NCBI RefSeq assembly: GCF_027257195.1 | Contig: NZ_JAPDFS010000001.1 | Coordinates: 285,188 to 349,187, forward strand | Origin: Halorubrum sp. F4 | Lineage (GTDB): Archaea > Halobacteriota > Halobacteria > Halobacteriales > Haloferacaceae | Direction: 5' to 3' | DNA: 64,000 bases | Shown: piece by piece, positions 7,495 through 17,212 of the stretch | How positions within the stretch are numbered: the stretch's first letter is position 1 | Layout of the letters: every line of letters starts with the position of its first letter | Translations under genes and position numbers: made by a program | Notes under the pieces: model-generated | The model's input: the letters and a program-made list of their open reading frames with translations, nothing else | Told to the model about the DNA's origin: nothing | Databases searched by the model: none

Positions 7495-8952
7495 ATGGAA
7501 CTGTTCTGGCATCGACGGGACCTGCGGGTCGCCGACAACGTCGGGCTCGCCGCCGCGACCGACCGCAGCGCGGTCGCGCCGATCTTCGTCCTCGACCCCG
7601 ACGTACTCGCACACGCGAGCGACGTTCGGGTTCGGCGCCTGTTGGACGGACTGGCGACGCTTCGCGACGCCTACCGCGACCGCAGGAGCGACCTCCTCGT
7701 CTCCCGCGGCGACCCGGTCCGTGTCCTCCCGGCCGTCGCGGACGACCTCGACGCCGAGCGCGTGGTCTGGAACCGCGACTACTCGGGGCTGGCCCGCGAG
7801 CGCGACGCGGCGGTGCGGCGCGCGCTCGACGAGGAAGGGATCGCTCGCGAGGCGCACCACGACAGGGTGCTCCACGAGCCCGATTCGATCCGGACGAACG
7901 CGGGCGACCCCTACTCCGTGTACTCCTACTACTGGAAGAAGTGGCGGGACCGCGGGAAGGATTCGCCGGTCCCGACGCCCGATCCCGGCGACCTCGCCGA
8001 TCTCTCGGACCTCGCCGACGCGCTCGAGACCGCGGGTCCCGCCACCGTCGGCGACCTCCCGACGTCGGAGTCCCTCGGTTTCGTCGAGCCCGACGCCGCG
8101 GTCGGTCCCGCCGGGACTAAGGCGGCTCGAGAGCGGCTCGACGACTTCCTCGGCGACGACGTGTTCGGCTACGAGGACGACCGCGACTACCCCGCCAGAC
8201 GGACGACCTCGCGGCTCTCGGCGTTCCTGAAGTACGGCGAGATCGGGATCCGGGAGGTCTACGCCGCCACGGAGGAGGCGATGGAAGCCGCGGCTGATCG
8301 CTCCGAGGACGACGCAGAGGGGAGCGTCGAGGAGTTCCAAGCGCAGCTCGCGTGGGGGGAGTTCTACACACAGGTGCTGTTCCACAACCCCGAGGTCGTC
8401 ACCGAGAACTACAAGCAGTACGAGGCGGGGATCGACTGGCGCGACGATCCCGAGGAGATCTCGGCCTGGAAACGCGGCGAGACGGGGTATCCCATCGTCG
8501 ACGCCGGGATGCGCCAACTCCGCGAGGAGGCGTACGTCCACAACCGCGTCCGGATGATCGTCGCCTCCTTCCTCACGAAGGACCTCCTCGCGGACTGGCG
8601 ACACGGCTACGACCACTTCCGCGAGCGGCTCGCCGACCACGAGACCGGAAACGACAACGGCGGGTGGCAGTGGGCGGCCTCGACCGGGACCGACGCGCAG
8701 CCGTACTTCCGGATCTTCAACCCGATGACGCAGGGCGAACGCTACGATCCGGACGCCGAGTACGTCGCGGAGCACGTCCCCGAACTGCGCGGCGTCGATC
8801 CGGAGGTCGTCCACGGCTGGCACGAGCTCTCGGCGACCCAACGGGCGAACGCCGCGCCGGAATATCCGGACCCGATCGTCGACCACTCGACGCGACGCGA
8901 GCGGGCGCTGGCGATGTACAAGCGCGCCCGCGGCGAGGACCCCGACGAGTAG
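7495..8952 (+). CDS. phr: deoxyribodipyrimidine photolyase
   Basis: A 485-residue light-dependent DNA repair enzyme that splits cyclobutane pyrimidine dimers using FAD and an antenna chromophore. The N-terminal alpha/beta photolyase domain starts MELFWHRRDLRVADNVGL. The helical FAD domain contains SRLSAFLKYGEIG, AWGEFYTQVLFHNP and GYPIVDAGMRQL, then NRVRMIVASFLTKDLL, DWRHGYDHF and the GNDNGGWQWAASTGTDAQPYFR/FNPMTQ region, which hold the conserved Trp and FAD contacts. Length is normal for class I photolyases. The ATG lies 58 bp after the preceding gene. Such enzymes are expected in sun-exposed halophiles. Confidence 0.95.
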   Translation: MELFWHRRDLRVADNVGLAAATDRSAVAPIFVLDPDVLAHASDVRVRRLLDGLATLRDAYRDRRSDLLVSRGDPVRVLPAVADDLDAERVVWNRDYSGLARERDAAVRRALDEEGIAREAHHDRVLHEPDSIRTNAGDPYSVYSYYWKKWRDRGKDSPVPTPDPGDLADLSDLADALETAGPATVGDLPTSESLGFVEPDAAVGPAGTKAARERLDDFLGDDVFGYEDDRDYPARRTTSRLSAFLKYGEIGIREVYAATEEAMEAAADRSEDDAEGSVEEFQAQLAWGEFYTQVLFHNPEVVTENYKQYEAGIDWRDDPEEISAWKRGETGYPIVDAGMRQLREEAYVHNRVRMIVASFLTKDLLADWRHGYDHFRERLADHETGNDNGGWQWAASTGTDAQPYFRIFNPMTQGERYDPDAEYVAEHVPELRGVDPEVVHGWHELSATQRANAAPEYPDPIVDHSTRRERALAMYKRARGEDPDE

Positions 8953-9057
8953 GACGGGTGTGAAGGTCGACGGAGAGCGCCGGCGAGCGGAACCGGACGA
9001 GCTCGAGACCTCCCGCCGGTCGCCGGAGTTTATCACGGCCGGGCGACAGTCGTAGCC

Positions 9058-10248
9058 ATGAGCGACGAGCGACGATCCGAACCGAGTCGTGATCGACGGT
9101 TCGAGACGAGGGAGGTCCACGCGAGCGCGAGAACCGACCAGTACGGCGCGCTCGCGACGCCGATATACGCCAACACGACCTACGAGTACGACACGATGGA
9201 CGGGCCGCGCGGCGGCCACCGCTACTCGCGGATCTCGGGGCCGACGAGGGACGAGCTGGAGCGGGCGTTCGCCGACCTGGAGGCCGCCGACCACGCGAGC
9301 GCGTTCGCCAGCGGCATGGCCGCCATCGACGCGGTGTGTTCGCTTCTGACCGCCGACGATCACGTCGTCGTGGGCGAGAGCGTCTACGCCGAGACCCACG
9401 AACTGCTGACGCGGATATACGCCGGCTACGGGATCGAGACGACGGTCGTCGACTCGACCGACCCCGACGCGATCGCCGAGGCCATGCGGCCGGAGACCGC
9501 GATGGTCTACGCCGAGACGCCGACGAACCCGACGCTCCGGATCGTCGACGTCGAGGCGACCGCGGCCGTCGTCGACGAGCATCCCGGCGATCCGCTCCTC
9601 GTCGTCGACAACACCTTCGCGTCGCCGTACCTCCAGCGGCCGCTCGAGTGCGGGGCCGACCTGGTCGTCGAGTCGCTCACCAAGTACGTCGGCGGCCACT
9701 CCGACGTCGTCGCCGGCGCGGTCGCGACCCGCGAGGACGACCTCGCCGAGGAGATCGCCTACTATCAGTACGCTCGCGGGGGGACGCCGGGGCCCTTCGC
9801 GTGTTTCCTGGCGCTTCGCGGGATCAAGACGCTCTCGGCGCGGATGGAGCGACACTGCCGGAACGCGACGGCGATCGCGGCGCTGCTCGACGGCCACGAC
9901 GCGGTCGAGCGGACCTACTATCCGGGCCTGGAGTCGCATCCGAACCACGCGGTCGCCCGCAGGCAGATGGCAGACTTCGGCGGGATGGTGAGCGTCGAAC
10001 TCGCCGGCGGACGGGAGGCCGCCGCCGCCTTCGCCGCCGACCTCGACGTGTTCGTGCTCGCGGAGAGCCTCGGCGGGGTCGAGAGCCTCGCCGAACACCC
10101 GGCCACGATGACCCACCAGGACTTCTCGCGGGAGCAGTTGGAACGGGCGGGGATCCCGCCGGGACTCGTCCGACTCAGCGTCGGCACCGAACATCGCGAC
10201 GACCTGCTCCGTGACGTCGAGGACGCGCTGGCCGGGCTCGACGGGTGA
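9058..10248 (+). CDS. cystathionine gamma-synthase/lyase family PLP enzyme
   Basis: A 396-residue PLP enzyme of the Cys/Met metabolism family. Diagnostic blocks are [54 protein letters not shown] and [16 protein letters not shown] with PLP-binding Lys209; the C-terminal block [18 protein letters not shown] is also typical. It could act as cystathionine gamma-synthase, gamma-lyase or methionine gamma-lyase; sequence alone does not settle this. A TATA-like GTTTATCA (9028-9035) sits about 25-30 nt before the ATG, fitting a leaderless transcript. A second family member lies at 41429-42619. Confidence 0.88.
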   Translation: MSDERRSEPSRDRRFETREVHASARTDQYGALATPIYANTTYEYDTMDGPRGGHRYSRISGPTRDELERAFADLEAADHASAFASGMAAIDAVCSLLTADDHVVVGESVYAETHELLTRIYAGYGIETTVVDSTDPDAIAEAMRPETAMVYAETPTNPTLRIVDVEATAAVVDEHPGDPLLVVDNTFASPYLQRPLECGADLVVESLTKYVGGHSDVVAGAVATREDDLAEEIAYYQYARGGTPGPFACFLALRGIKTLSARMERHCRNATAIAALLDGHDAVERTYYPGLESHPNHAVARRQMADFGGMVSVELAGGREAAAAFAADLDVFVLAESLGGVESLAEHPATMTHQDFSREQLERAGIPPGLVRLSVGTEHRDDLLRDVEDALAGLDG

Positions 10249-10287
10249 GAGGTCGTCGAGGAAGCGGCTACGCGGCGGACCGCCCGC

Positions 10288-10869
10288 TCACAACCCCTCG
10301 AGCGTCCCTCGATCGACCGCCTCGGCGTCCAACGGCTCCCCGCCGTGTTCGGCGACGAACGCCTCAACGTCGGCCGCCTCGCCGAACGGGATCAGCTCCG
10401 GGCCCATCGACCCGACCACGTCGCTACCGGCGACCACCGTCAGCTCGGTCGTCCGCGAGAACGCCGACGATTCGACGTGCGAGGAGAACATGACGTCGGA
10501 TCCCCTCTCGAAGACCTCCTGGTCGACGCTCGAGTAGTCCGTGAGGAAGGTCGCGAGCGGGTCGCGGTCGGCGTCCTCGGCGTCGAACCGGTAGGTGTAC
10601 GTGCAGACGCTGCTACAGAACTGTGCCGGCCTGCCGCCCTCGGGCTCGTCGTCCGCGAAGTGGACCTGACCGACCGGTCCGGGGTGGTCCCGGACGATCA
10701 TCCCGCACTGGTCACAGGCTCGTTCCCCGGCCAGCGAGACCGGCGCGATCGACTCCTCGCCGCCGTCCGCACCGCCACCCAGACATCCCGCGAGCGTGAG
10801 CAGGGCCCCGCCCGCGATCCCGTCCAGCACCCGTCGCCGTGACGTCGTCGATCCGGCACGTTCCTTCAT
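10288..10869 (-). CDS. nosL: NosL-type copper-binding lipoprotein
   Basis: A 193-residue lipoprotein. The signal region SRRRVLDGIAGGALLTLAGC contains a twin-arginine motif and lipobox, so it is probably Tat-exported and lipid-anchored. The NosL core shows ACDQCGMIV (the CxxCGM Cu(I) site), PAQFCSSVCTYTY and a C-terminal half with VVGSMGPELIPFGEAADVEAF. NosL delivers copper during maturation of nitrous oxide reductase. It is divergent from nosD-nosF-nosY with 106 bp between. A TATA-like CTAAG on the minus strand (about 10894-10899) is 25-30 nt upstream. No nosZ is in the window. Confidence 0.9.
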   Translation of the reverse strand: MKERAGSTTSRRRVLDGIAGGALLTLAGCLGGGADGGEESIAPVSLAGERACDQCGMIVRDHPGPVGQVHFADDEPEGGRPAQFCSSVCTYTYRFDAEDADRDPLATFLTDYSSVDQEVFERGSDVMFSSHVESSAFSRTTELTVVAGSDVVGSMGPELIPFGEAADVEAFVAEHGGEPLDAEAVDRGTLEGL

Positions 10870-10975
10870 CGCCTGGACGTTCGAATCCGGCCGTCTTAGC
10901 CCCTGGGAACGGATCCGCTCGCCCGTTCGAGGAACGAACCAGATCGGCTATACGCCGGGCGATCGAATCGACGAC

Positions 10976-13102
10976 GTGGCGTTTCTCGATCCCTTCGGCG
11001 ACCGGTTCGGGCGGGTACTCGCCGCGGTCGCGGTCCTCGTCGTCGTCGCCGGGATCGCGACCGCCGGCGCGTTCGCGGCGGACCCCTCGGCGGCGACCCC
11101 CGACCCCGTCGCCTACGACGACACCGTCGAGCTCGGGCTCTCCTCGGAGACGGACGAGCTGATGGCGGGGTCGGCACGGGTTCCCCGCGTCCAGGTCTTC
11201 TACTCGCAGCTCCAGTACGTGGTCGGCTACAACGGGATCGAGTCGTTCGTGGCGAGCGTCGACGACGGTCGGACCGAACGCCAGTTCGGCTATCCGCTCG
11301 TCGTCCACGTCGAGACGTTCGACGGCGGCAACCCCGGCGTGACGGATGACGGTCTCTTCGAGGCCGAACGGTCGACCGACTGGATTCCCGCGAACGAGGC
11401 GACCTACGTCGTCGGAAGCACGGCCCGGACCCCCGCCGGCGAGACGGTCGTGCCGTTCTCGGAGCGGACGAACGCCGAGGCGTTCGCGGCGGAGCACGGG
11501 GGACGGGTCCACGACTGGGCGGCCGTCCGGAACCGGTCGTTCGACGTCGACTCCGCGGCGACCGTGCGCTCGATGGCGCCGGAACGGTGGACGGCGGCCG
11601 ACCGTCGGATCGCCGACGCGGAGGCGTCCGCGGCCGAGCACACCGGCGAGGCGGTCGTCGTCGGCCGGGACGCGCCGACGATCGACGCGGCGGTCGCGGC
11701 CGCGCCGCCGAACGCGACCGTCGTGGTTCCCCCGGGGACCTACGAGGAGACGGTCACGGTGAACGAGTCGGTCACGATCGCGGGCGACGGCGCGCGCGTC
11801 CGCGGCGACGGGAACGGCTCGGTGCTCACGGTCCGCGCGCCGAACGTGACCGTTTCCGGATTGACGATCGACGGAGTCGGGAACGAGACGCGCGACCCCG
11901 AGACCGCACGCGAGTCGGCCGACGGAGACGCCGACGAGGGGTGGGACACGAACGTCCAGCTCGGATACGGCCACGGCGACGCGGGGATCCGTGCGATCGG
12001 CGCACCGGGCCTCCTCGTCGACGACGTCGCGGTCGAGACGAACGCGAGCGGCGTACTCCTCCGGGAAGGATCCGATGCGGTGATCCGTGACCTACGCGTC
12101 GACGGCAGCGACGACTGGCGCGACGGGTTCATGGGCGTGATCGGCATGGAGTCACGGGTGACGATCACCGACGGCCGGTTCGAGGGCGGCCGCGACGGGG
12201 TCTACCTCCACCGTGCCGACGGGTCGATCGTCCGAAACTCGACGTTCGTCGGCAACCGATACGGAACACACCTCATGTACACCGGGAACGCCCTGATCGC
12301 GGACAACCGCTTTCGGGACGCCGAGTTCGGCGGGATAACCGTGATGACCCGTCCGTCCGGGAACGCGATCGTCGGCAACGACGTTCGCGACTCCGGGGCA
12401 GGGATCCAAGCGTCCGGCACCCGGTCGTACGTCGGCTACAACACGCTCGTGGACAACCGACTCGGCTTCTCGACCAGCTCTCGCGGCTCGCTGTACGAGC
12501 ACAACGTCGCCGTCGACAACGAGGTGGGCGCGCACGCGACGACGGTGGTGCCCTCGAGCCGAGTGGTCGCGAACGACTTCGTCGGCAACGACCGTCACGC
12601 GGAGGCCGGCGCCGGCGCGCTGCGGATCTGGGCCGACGACGACCGTGGGAACCACTGGGAGGGCGCGGACGTCGGGCTCCACGACCCCGGCGAGCGGGCC
12701 TATCGCCCGACTGCCCCGGTCGACGCGGCGCTTCACCACGAGACAGCCGCGGCGGTGGTTCGGGAGTCGCCGGGTGCCGTCCTCCTCGACCGGCTCCACG
12801 GGACCGTTCCCGGCGCTCGCTCCGGGAGCATCGTGGACCCGTCACCGGCCCCCGGGCCGTACGCTCCCGAGCGGGTCGCCGCGGCGAGGGAGCCGGATCC
12901 GGCACCGATCCACCCGGAATGGCGGCTCGAACTCGCCGGCGACGACTCGATCACCGTATCCACCGACACGATGAACGCACACGATCGGAACGCGACGGAC
13001 GAGACGAACAGAACGGACGAGACGAACGGAACAAACGTGATGGAACCTCGGAGATCGACCGAACGGTCCCGAACGTCGTTCGGCCCGGAGCGTCGCCGAT
13101 GA
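10976..13102 (+). CDS. nosD: NosD-type beta-helix protein with NosL-like N-terminal domain
   Basis: A 708-residue exported protein. The GTG start is chosen because the TATA-like CTATAC at 10948-10953 lies about 25 nt upstream and the encoded N-terminus (VAFLDPFGDRFGR) leads directly into a hydrophobic signal (about 12-35). Residues about 60-190 resemble the C-terminal half of NosL: TYVVGSTARTPAGETVVPFS and NAEAFAAEHGG parallel the neighbouring NosL, but without CxxCGM. From about residue 225 (DAAVAAAPPNATVVVPPGTY) begins the NosD/CASH right-handed beta-helix with many GNRF/VGNDV-type turns. The Asn/Thr/Arg-rich tail (about 660-708) is disordered. It overlaps nosF by 4 bp. The role is copper-site assembly of N2O reductase or another exported enzyme. 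Confidence 0.88.
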   Translation: MAFLDPFGDRFGRVLAAVAVLVVVAGIATAGAFAADPSAATPDPVAYDDTVELGLSSETDELMAGSARVPRVQVFYSQLQYVVGYNGIESFVASVDDGRTERQFGYPLVVHVETFDGGNPGVTDDGLFEAERSTDWIPANEATYVVGSTARTPAGETVVPFSERTNAEAFAAEHGGRVHDWAAVRNRSFDVDSAATVRSMAPERWTAADRRIADAEASAAEHTGEAVVVGRDAPTIDAAVAAAPPNATVVVPPGTYEETVTVNESVTIAGDGARVRGDGNGSVLTVRAPNVTVSGLTIDGVGNETRDPETARESADGDADEGWDTNVQLGYGHGDAGIRAIGAPGLLVDDVAVETNASGVLLREGSDAVIRDLRVDGSDDWRDGFMGVIGMESRVTITDGRFEGGRDGVYLHRADGSIVRNSTFVGNRYGTHLMYTGNALIADNRFRDAEFGGITVMTRPSGNAIVGNDVRDSGAGIQASGTRSYVGYNTLVDNRLGFSTSSRGSLYEHNVAVDNEVGAHATTVVPSSRVVANDFVGNDRHAEAGAGALRIWADDDRGNHWEGADVGLHDPGERAYRPTAPVDAALHHETAAAVVRESPGAVLLDRLHGTVPGARSGSIVDPSPAPGPYAPERVAAAREPDPAPIHPEWRLELAGDDSITVSTDTMNAHDRNATDETNRTDETNGTNVMEPRRSTERSRTSFGPERRR

Positions 13103-13902
13103 GCGACGAACGAGTCGCCGAACTGTCCGACGTCACGCGGACCTACGGCGGCGTCGCGGTCCTCGAGGACGTCTCGGTCGACGTCCGTCCCGGCGTGACG
13201 GCCGTGATCGGTCCGAACGGGTCGGGAAAGTCGACCCTGCTCGGCGTCCTTTCCGGAGCGGTCGAGCCGACCGACGGGCAGTCACGGTACGTCGGCCCCG
13301 ACACATCCAGACCGATCGGCTATCTCCCACAGCGGGTCCCGTTCCGCGAGGAGTTCACCGCGCGCGAGACGCTCGCGTTCTACGTCCGCCTCGTCGCCGC
13401 CGACGCCGCGGACCCCGAAGACGTGGCCGATCCCGAGGAGGCGCTCGACCGTGTCGGCCTCGCCGACGCGGCGGACAGACGGGTCGGGGCGCTCTCCGGC
13501 GGGATGCGTCGGCTCCTCGGGATCGCGCAGGCCACCGTCGGCGAGCCTCCCCTCGTCGTGCTCGACGAACCGGCGAGCGGGCTCGATCCGGGAACGCGCG
13601 AACGAGCGTTCCGGACCGCGACCGACGCGTCCGGATCCGGGACCGCCGTCGTCGTGAGCTCGCACGACCTCGAACTCGTGGACGAGCACGCGGACCGCGT
13701 CGTGGTCCTCGACCGCGGCCGGGTCGTCGCGGCGGGTCCGCTGGAGCGGCTGTGTTCGGAACACGGCGTCGACGACGTTTCCGGCCTCTATCGGGCGGTC
13801 GTCGCCGGCGACGCGACCGGAGAGGACGACGGGAACGGCGGGGACGGCGGAGACGGCGAGGAGCCGACCGCGGTCCACGTCACGGGGGTCTCGGAGCGAT
13901 GA
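13099..13902 (+). CDS. nosF: ABC transporter ATP-binding protein NosF
   Basis: A 267-residue ATPase. It has Walker A GPNGSGKST (near residue 45), Q-loop GYLPQR, signature LSGGMRR, Walker B LVVLDEPASGLDPG and the switch histidine in SSHDLEL. The ATG overlaps the nosD stop (ATGA), and its own stop overlaps nosY in the same way, so the three are translationally coupled. NosF energises the NosY membrane subunit and works with NosD in sulfur/copper-site maturation of N2O reductase. The C-terminal 30 residues are Asp/Gly-rich (GEDDGNGGDGGDGEE), a haloarchaeal-style acidic tail. Confidence 0.92.
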   Translation: MSDERVAELSDVTRTYGGVAVLEDVSVDVRPGVTAVIGPNGSGKSTLLGVLSGAVEPTDGQSRYVGPDTSRPIGYLPQRVPFREEFTARETLAFYVRLVAADAADPEDVADPEEALDRVGLADAADRRVGALSGGMRRLLGIAQATVGEPPLVVLDEPASGLDPGTRERAFRTATDASGSGTAVVVSSHDLELVDEHADRVVVLDRGRVVAAGPLERLCSEHGVDDVSGLYRAVVAGDATGEDDGNGGDGGDGEEPTAVHVTGVSER

Positions 13903-14771
13903 GGGGAGGGATCGGCGGGAGAACCGCGGTCGCCACCGTGTTCCGCCGCGAACTGGCGACGGTCCTCCGGACGCCCGGATACGGCGTCCTCGCGGTCGGA
14001 CTCCTCGCCCTGCTCGGCGGGATCGTCGCGGTCGGCGGGGGGGCCGACACCGGGTTCGTGCCCGCGGTCGTCGATCTGCTTCTCGTGACGGAGGTCGTGG
14101 TCCCGCTCGTCGCGTTCGTGATCGGATACCGCGCCCTGCTCACCGACGCCGAAACGGGCGAACTCGCGGTGATCCGGACGTATCCCGTGAGCGTCGGCGG
14201 CTACGTCGTCGGGGTGGTCCTCGCCCGCGGGCTCGCGTTCCTGGCGATCGTCGTCGTCCCGTACGCGCTGCTCGGCGTCGCCGTCTGGGCCACCGCCGCC
14301 CCCGACACGACGATCTTCGCGACGCACTCCGGGATCGACTCGCCGCTCCTGTACCTCCGGTTCCTCGGCCTGCTCGTCCCGTTCGGCGCGGCGTACCTCT
14401 CGCTCGCGACCGCCGTCTCGGCGGTCGCCTCGAGCCGGCGCGGCGCGGTCGCGGTCGGCGTCCTCGTGCTCGCCGTCGCCGTTCTCGGCGGCGATCTCGC
14501 GATCCTGCGGTCGCTTGCGACCGGCACCGCTCCCTCGACGATCCCCGGACTGCTCGCGTTCACTCCGAACGGCGCGTTCCGCGGGCTCGTCTTCCAGGGG
14601 GTGATCGGGGTGGCGTTCACACCGGAGGGCGGCTTCGTCGACGTCGGCCGCGCGCTCGGCTCGCTTCTCGTCTGGACCGTCGGCGGCGTGGCCGTCTCGT
14701 CCGCGACCCTGGCGTACGGCGACCGGCTGGAGGCCCTCCTCGAGGGCGTTCGGGCGCGAGTCGACGAGTGA
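13899..14771 (+). CDS. nosY: NosY-type ABC transporter permease
   Basis: A 290-residue membrane protein with about six hydrophobic helices (near 28-45, 58-80, 105-125, 150-170, 180-200 and a C-terminal one). Conserved ABC-2 features include LLTDAETGELAVIRTYPVS after the second helix, a typical NosY block. It overlaps nosF by ATGA. It would form the membrane channel of the NosFY transporter supporting NosD. Position and fold make the call firm; the transported species is not known from sequence. Confidence 0.9.
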   Translation: MRGGIGGRTAVATVFRRELATVLRTPGYGVLAVGLLALLGGIVAVGGGADTGFVPAVVDLLLVTEVVVPLVAFVIGYRALLTDAETGELAVIRTYPVSVGGYVVGVVLARGLAFLAIVVVPYALLGVAVWATAAPDTTIFATHSGIDSPLLYLRFLGLLVPFGAAYLSLATAVSAVASSRRGAVAVGVLVLAVAVLGGDLAILRSLATGTAPSTIPGLLAFTPNGAFRGLVFQGVIGVAFTPEGGFVDVGRALGSLLVWTVGGVAVSSATLAYGDRLEALLEGVRARVDE

Positions 14772-14794
14772 GCGGTTTTCCCGGACGTGGCCGG

Positions 14795-15136
14795 TCAGTC
14801 CGGCGCGCTCGAGAGCGATCCGGGCGCGTACGCGTACACCGCGTAGAGCACGGTTGCCGCGATCAGGAAGTCGAGACTGTGCGCGAGGAAGTGATGGACC
14901 GGCATCGGTACGTGGCCGAGGACGGTGCCCGCACCGACGACCGAGCGCGCCAGAAGCGCCCCCACGGCGACGCTTATCAGCAGGTGTCGTCCGGTCCGGC
15001 GGCGGCCGTACGCGACCACACTCACGAGGAAGAGGAGCCCCGTCCCGATCCCCGCCACGACGACGACGGCCAGTATCGGGAGCGATCCCTCGACGCCCCA
15101 CGCGGCGGTCGACAGCGACGCGGTCCGCGGAACCAT
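14795..15136 (-). CDS. three-helix membrane protein next to nos genes
   Basis: A 113-residue integral membrane protein with three predicted helices (about 20-43, 53-76, 84-105) and a short basic loop (YGRRRTGRH) between the first two. It is convergent with nosY, 23 bp away. A clear TATA-like element on the minus strand (CTTTTTATAA, plus-strand 15161-15170) sits about 25 nt upstream of the ATG, indicating its own leaderless transcript. I do not recognise a function; it may belong to one of the small haloarchaeal DUF families found beside nos clusters. Confidence 0.75.
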   Translation of the reverse strand: MVPRTASLSTAAWGVEGSLPILAVVVVAGIGTGLLFLVSVVAYGRRRTGRHLLISVAVGALLARSVVGAGTVLGHVPMPVHHFLAHSLDFLIAATVLYAVYAYAPGSLSSAPD

Positions 15137-15274
15137 GTGTCTCCGGTTGGACGCGATCAGTTATAAAAAGCGAGGAGGGAGGGGCTCGAGCGTCGCCTCC
15201 ACGGTGACGGTCGGTTCCTCACCGTACGTATCCGCTACCCAACAGCTATCGCGTTCGGCCGCCTCGAATCGGAC

Positions 15275-15907
15275 ATGTTTCGTCGCGATGCGCTCCGGGC
15301 AGGAACAGCACTCGGAGTCGCCGGCGTCGCCGGTTGTCTCGGGCGGAGCGGGAGTCCGAACTTCACTGAGGGGTTCGAAGGGAGCCTCGGTGAATGGGAG
15401 CCCGAGGCGACCATCGGCCCGGAAGTCGATGTTGTGGACTTCGAATGGGAGGTCGAGGTCTCCGAGACGGAAGCGGCCGAAGGGGAACGGTCGCTCCGGG
15501 TGTGGAACGAGGGCGATCACGACGACGGCGTGACGTGGGTGTCCCATCCGATCTCGGTCGAATCCGGACGATCGTACCGGATCGAGGCCACGGGCCGGTT
15601 CTGGAGCGACTCGGAATCGTTCAACACGATCCGTCATGCGGTGATGCGACTCGGCCCCGAACCCGCCGAGGTCGAGGACGACTTCCCACAGCTCGGCGTC
15701 AACTCCACCGAGTTCGGAGAGACGCCGATCGGCGGGCTCCGAGAGCCGCTGTGGCTCGCCGACGGCTGGCGGGAGTACTCGTTCGAGTGGACGACGCCGG
15801 AACTGTCGACCGACACGCTCCACTTCGCCGTCGGAACCGCGGTCATCTGGGAGGCCGACGCGACGCACTACGTCGACGACCTGACGGTTACCATCGAACC
15901 ACGGTGA
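15275..15907 (+). CDS. Tat lipoprotein with carbohydrate-binding-like fold
   Basis: A 210-residue lipoprotein. MFRRDALRAGTALGVAGVAGC gives a short twin-arginine-type signal and lipobox with Cys21. The mature part has the pattern of a jelly-roll carbohydrate-binding module: 'FTEGFEGSLGEW' at the start, 'EGERSLRVWNEG' and 'ATHYVDDLTVTIEPR' at the end, the common 'fddvtv' C-terminal strand. It probably sits outside the membrane. No catalytic residues are evident. It stands alone between divergent or unrelated genes, so context gives no substrate. Confidence 0.75.
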   Translation: MFRRDALRAGTALGVAGVAGCLGRSGSPNFTEGFEGSLGEWEPEATIGPEVDVVDFEWEVEVSETEAAEGERSLRVWNEGDHDDGVTWVSHPISVESGRSYRIEATGRFWSDSESFNTIRHAVMRLGPEPAEVEDDFPQLGVNSTEFGETPIGGLREPLWLADGWREYSFEWTTPELSTDTLHFAVGTAVIWEADATHYVDDLTVTIEPR

Positions 15908-16084
15908 ACGCTGAAACCCGCGGACGCTACCGACCGTAGGGCCTCCCGTTGCGTGGACGCCGATCGCCTGACGGTCGCTCCGACGTTCATCGGACTCCGA
16001 GACGCGGCCCGCAACGACCCGTGTAGCCCGACGGGACGAAACGCAGGCTCGGGTACTTAACGGTTGGACGAGAGACGGGATCGT

Positions 16085-16999
16085 ATGGCATCGATCGGCA
16101 ACGGTGACGCGGAGACGGTTCTCGCCGAGCTCGAACTGACGCGCGGGCTCACGATCCAGATGGCGGCGCTGAGTACGTTGGGCGTCTTCGTCGCCGCGGC
16201 CGCGTTTGGCGGCCTCTACCAAGCCGTCATCGGGCAGCCAGCCACGTTCCGGTTCGCGCCCGGCGTCGCCTGGTGGACCACCGCCCTGGACGGCCTCGTC
16301 ATCCTCCTGTTAGTGACCGTGATCCTCGTCCCCCACGAGTGGCTCCACGGCCTCGCCATTCGATATTACGGCGGCGAACCGAAGTACGGAGTCGGTGTCG
16401 CCCACTTCGTTCTCCCGTACGCGTACGCCACGACCGACCACGAGTTCACCCGCGACCAGTTCGTCGTCGTGCTCGTGACGCCGCTGGTCGTGATGACAGC
16501 CGTCGGCGTGCCGGTAATGTTAGCCTTCGAGTGGGGCTGGCTGGTCATCCCGCTGGCTGCGAACGCCGCAGGCGCGATCGCCGACCTCTGGATGACGATG
16601 ACCCTGCTCGCGTTCCCCGCGGACGTCCGTATCGAGGACCACCGGAACGGCGTGCGGATCGTGGGTCGAGAGAGCGACCGCCGTGGGACGCTCTCGGTGA
16701 CCGCCGTCGTCTGGGACGCGCTCGCCGGGGCGGCCGTCGCCGCGGTCGGCGTGTTCGTCGTGCTGGCGGTCGGCGGCCCGCTCGTCCTTGACGTCCTCGC
16801 CGTTGACTCCCTCACGATCGGGACGCCGGACACGCTCGGCTTCCTGTTCTCGTTCTCGTCGACGCCGGACGAGATCTCGATGAGCGTTGGTCCCGGGGTA
16901 CTCGGCATTGGCGCGGCCGTCGGATCGCTCTACGCGTTTCTCCGGAGCTACCGACGTGCTCGTTCTCGATCTGACGGGAAGCGAGCGGGAAGGGAATGA
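16085..16999 (+). CDS. DUF3267-type membrane metalloprotease-like protein
   Basis: A 304-residue membrane protein. Two helices (about 23-45 and 63-83) lead into HEWLHGLAIRYYGGEPKYGVG, a zinc-binding-like HExxH motif as in DUF3267/site-2-protease-like families. Further helices follow near 125-170 (VVVLVTPLVVMTAVG, then an NAAGAIADLWM block), 220-245 and 275-292. The ATG at 16085 is preceded by a TATA-like ACTTAAC (about 16055-16061). It may be an intramembrane protease, but substrate and activity are unknown. The tnpB element follows 200 bp downstream. Confidence 0.8.
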   Translation: MASIGNGDAETVLAELELTRGLTIQMAALSTLGVFVAAAAFGGLYQAVIGQPATFRFAPGVAWWTTALDGLVILLLVTVILVPHEWLHGLAIRYYGGEPKYGVGVAHFVLPYAYATTDHEFTRDQFVVVLVTPLVVMTAVGVPVMLAFEWGWLVIPLAANAAGAIADLWMTMTLLAFPADVRIEDHRNGVRIVGRESDRRGTLSVTAVVWDALAGAAVAAVGVFVVLAVGGPLVLDVLAVDSLTIGTPDTLGFLFSFSSTPDEISMSVGPGVLGIGAAVGSLYAFLRSYRRARSRSDGKRAGRE

Positions 17000-17104
17000 G
17001 CGGTTCGAGGGATGGACGATGCGTCCCTCCCACGGGAGCGTCATCGATCGTCGGCGGTTTCGTTCGGGCGGGACGTTGGTTCAACTGAAGCGGTAGCGCG
17101 GAGT

Positions 17105-17147
17105 CCCCTTCCTCAAGGAGCGGGCAAAGTGAGCGAGTAGGGAGGGG
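17105..17147 (+). repeat. left-end hairpin of IS element
   Basis: CCCCTTCCT (17105-17113) can pair with AGGGAGGGG (17139-17147), with one wobble. The internal sequence CCTCAAGGAGCG..GTGAGCGAGTAGGG closely matches the right-end hairpin. Confidence 0.6.
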
Positions 17148-17212
17148 AGGAGCGCGTTCGCACCGGATATACAACACCAGTCTATAAGTAGCCTCCCAAT
17201 CACATTGAAACT

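Noticed and set aside
7336..10194. Long minus-strand open frame over the photolyase and transsulfuration genes
   Set aside because: It covers two well-recognised genes on the other strand and has no motifs; it is a high-GC shadow.
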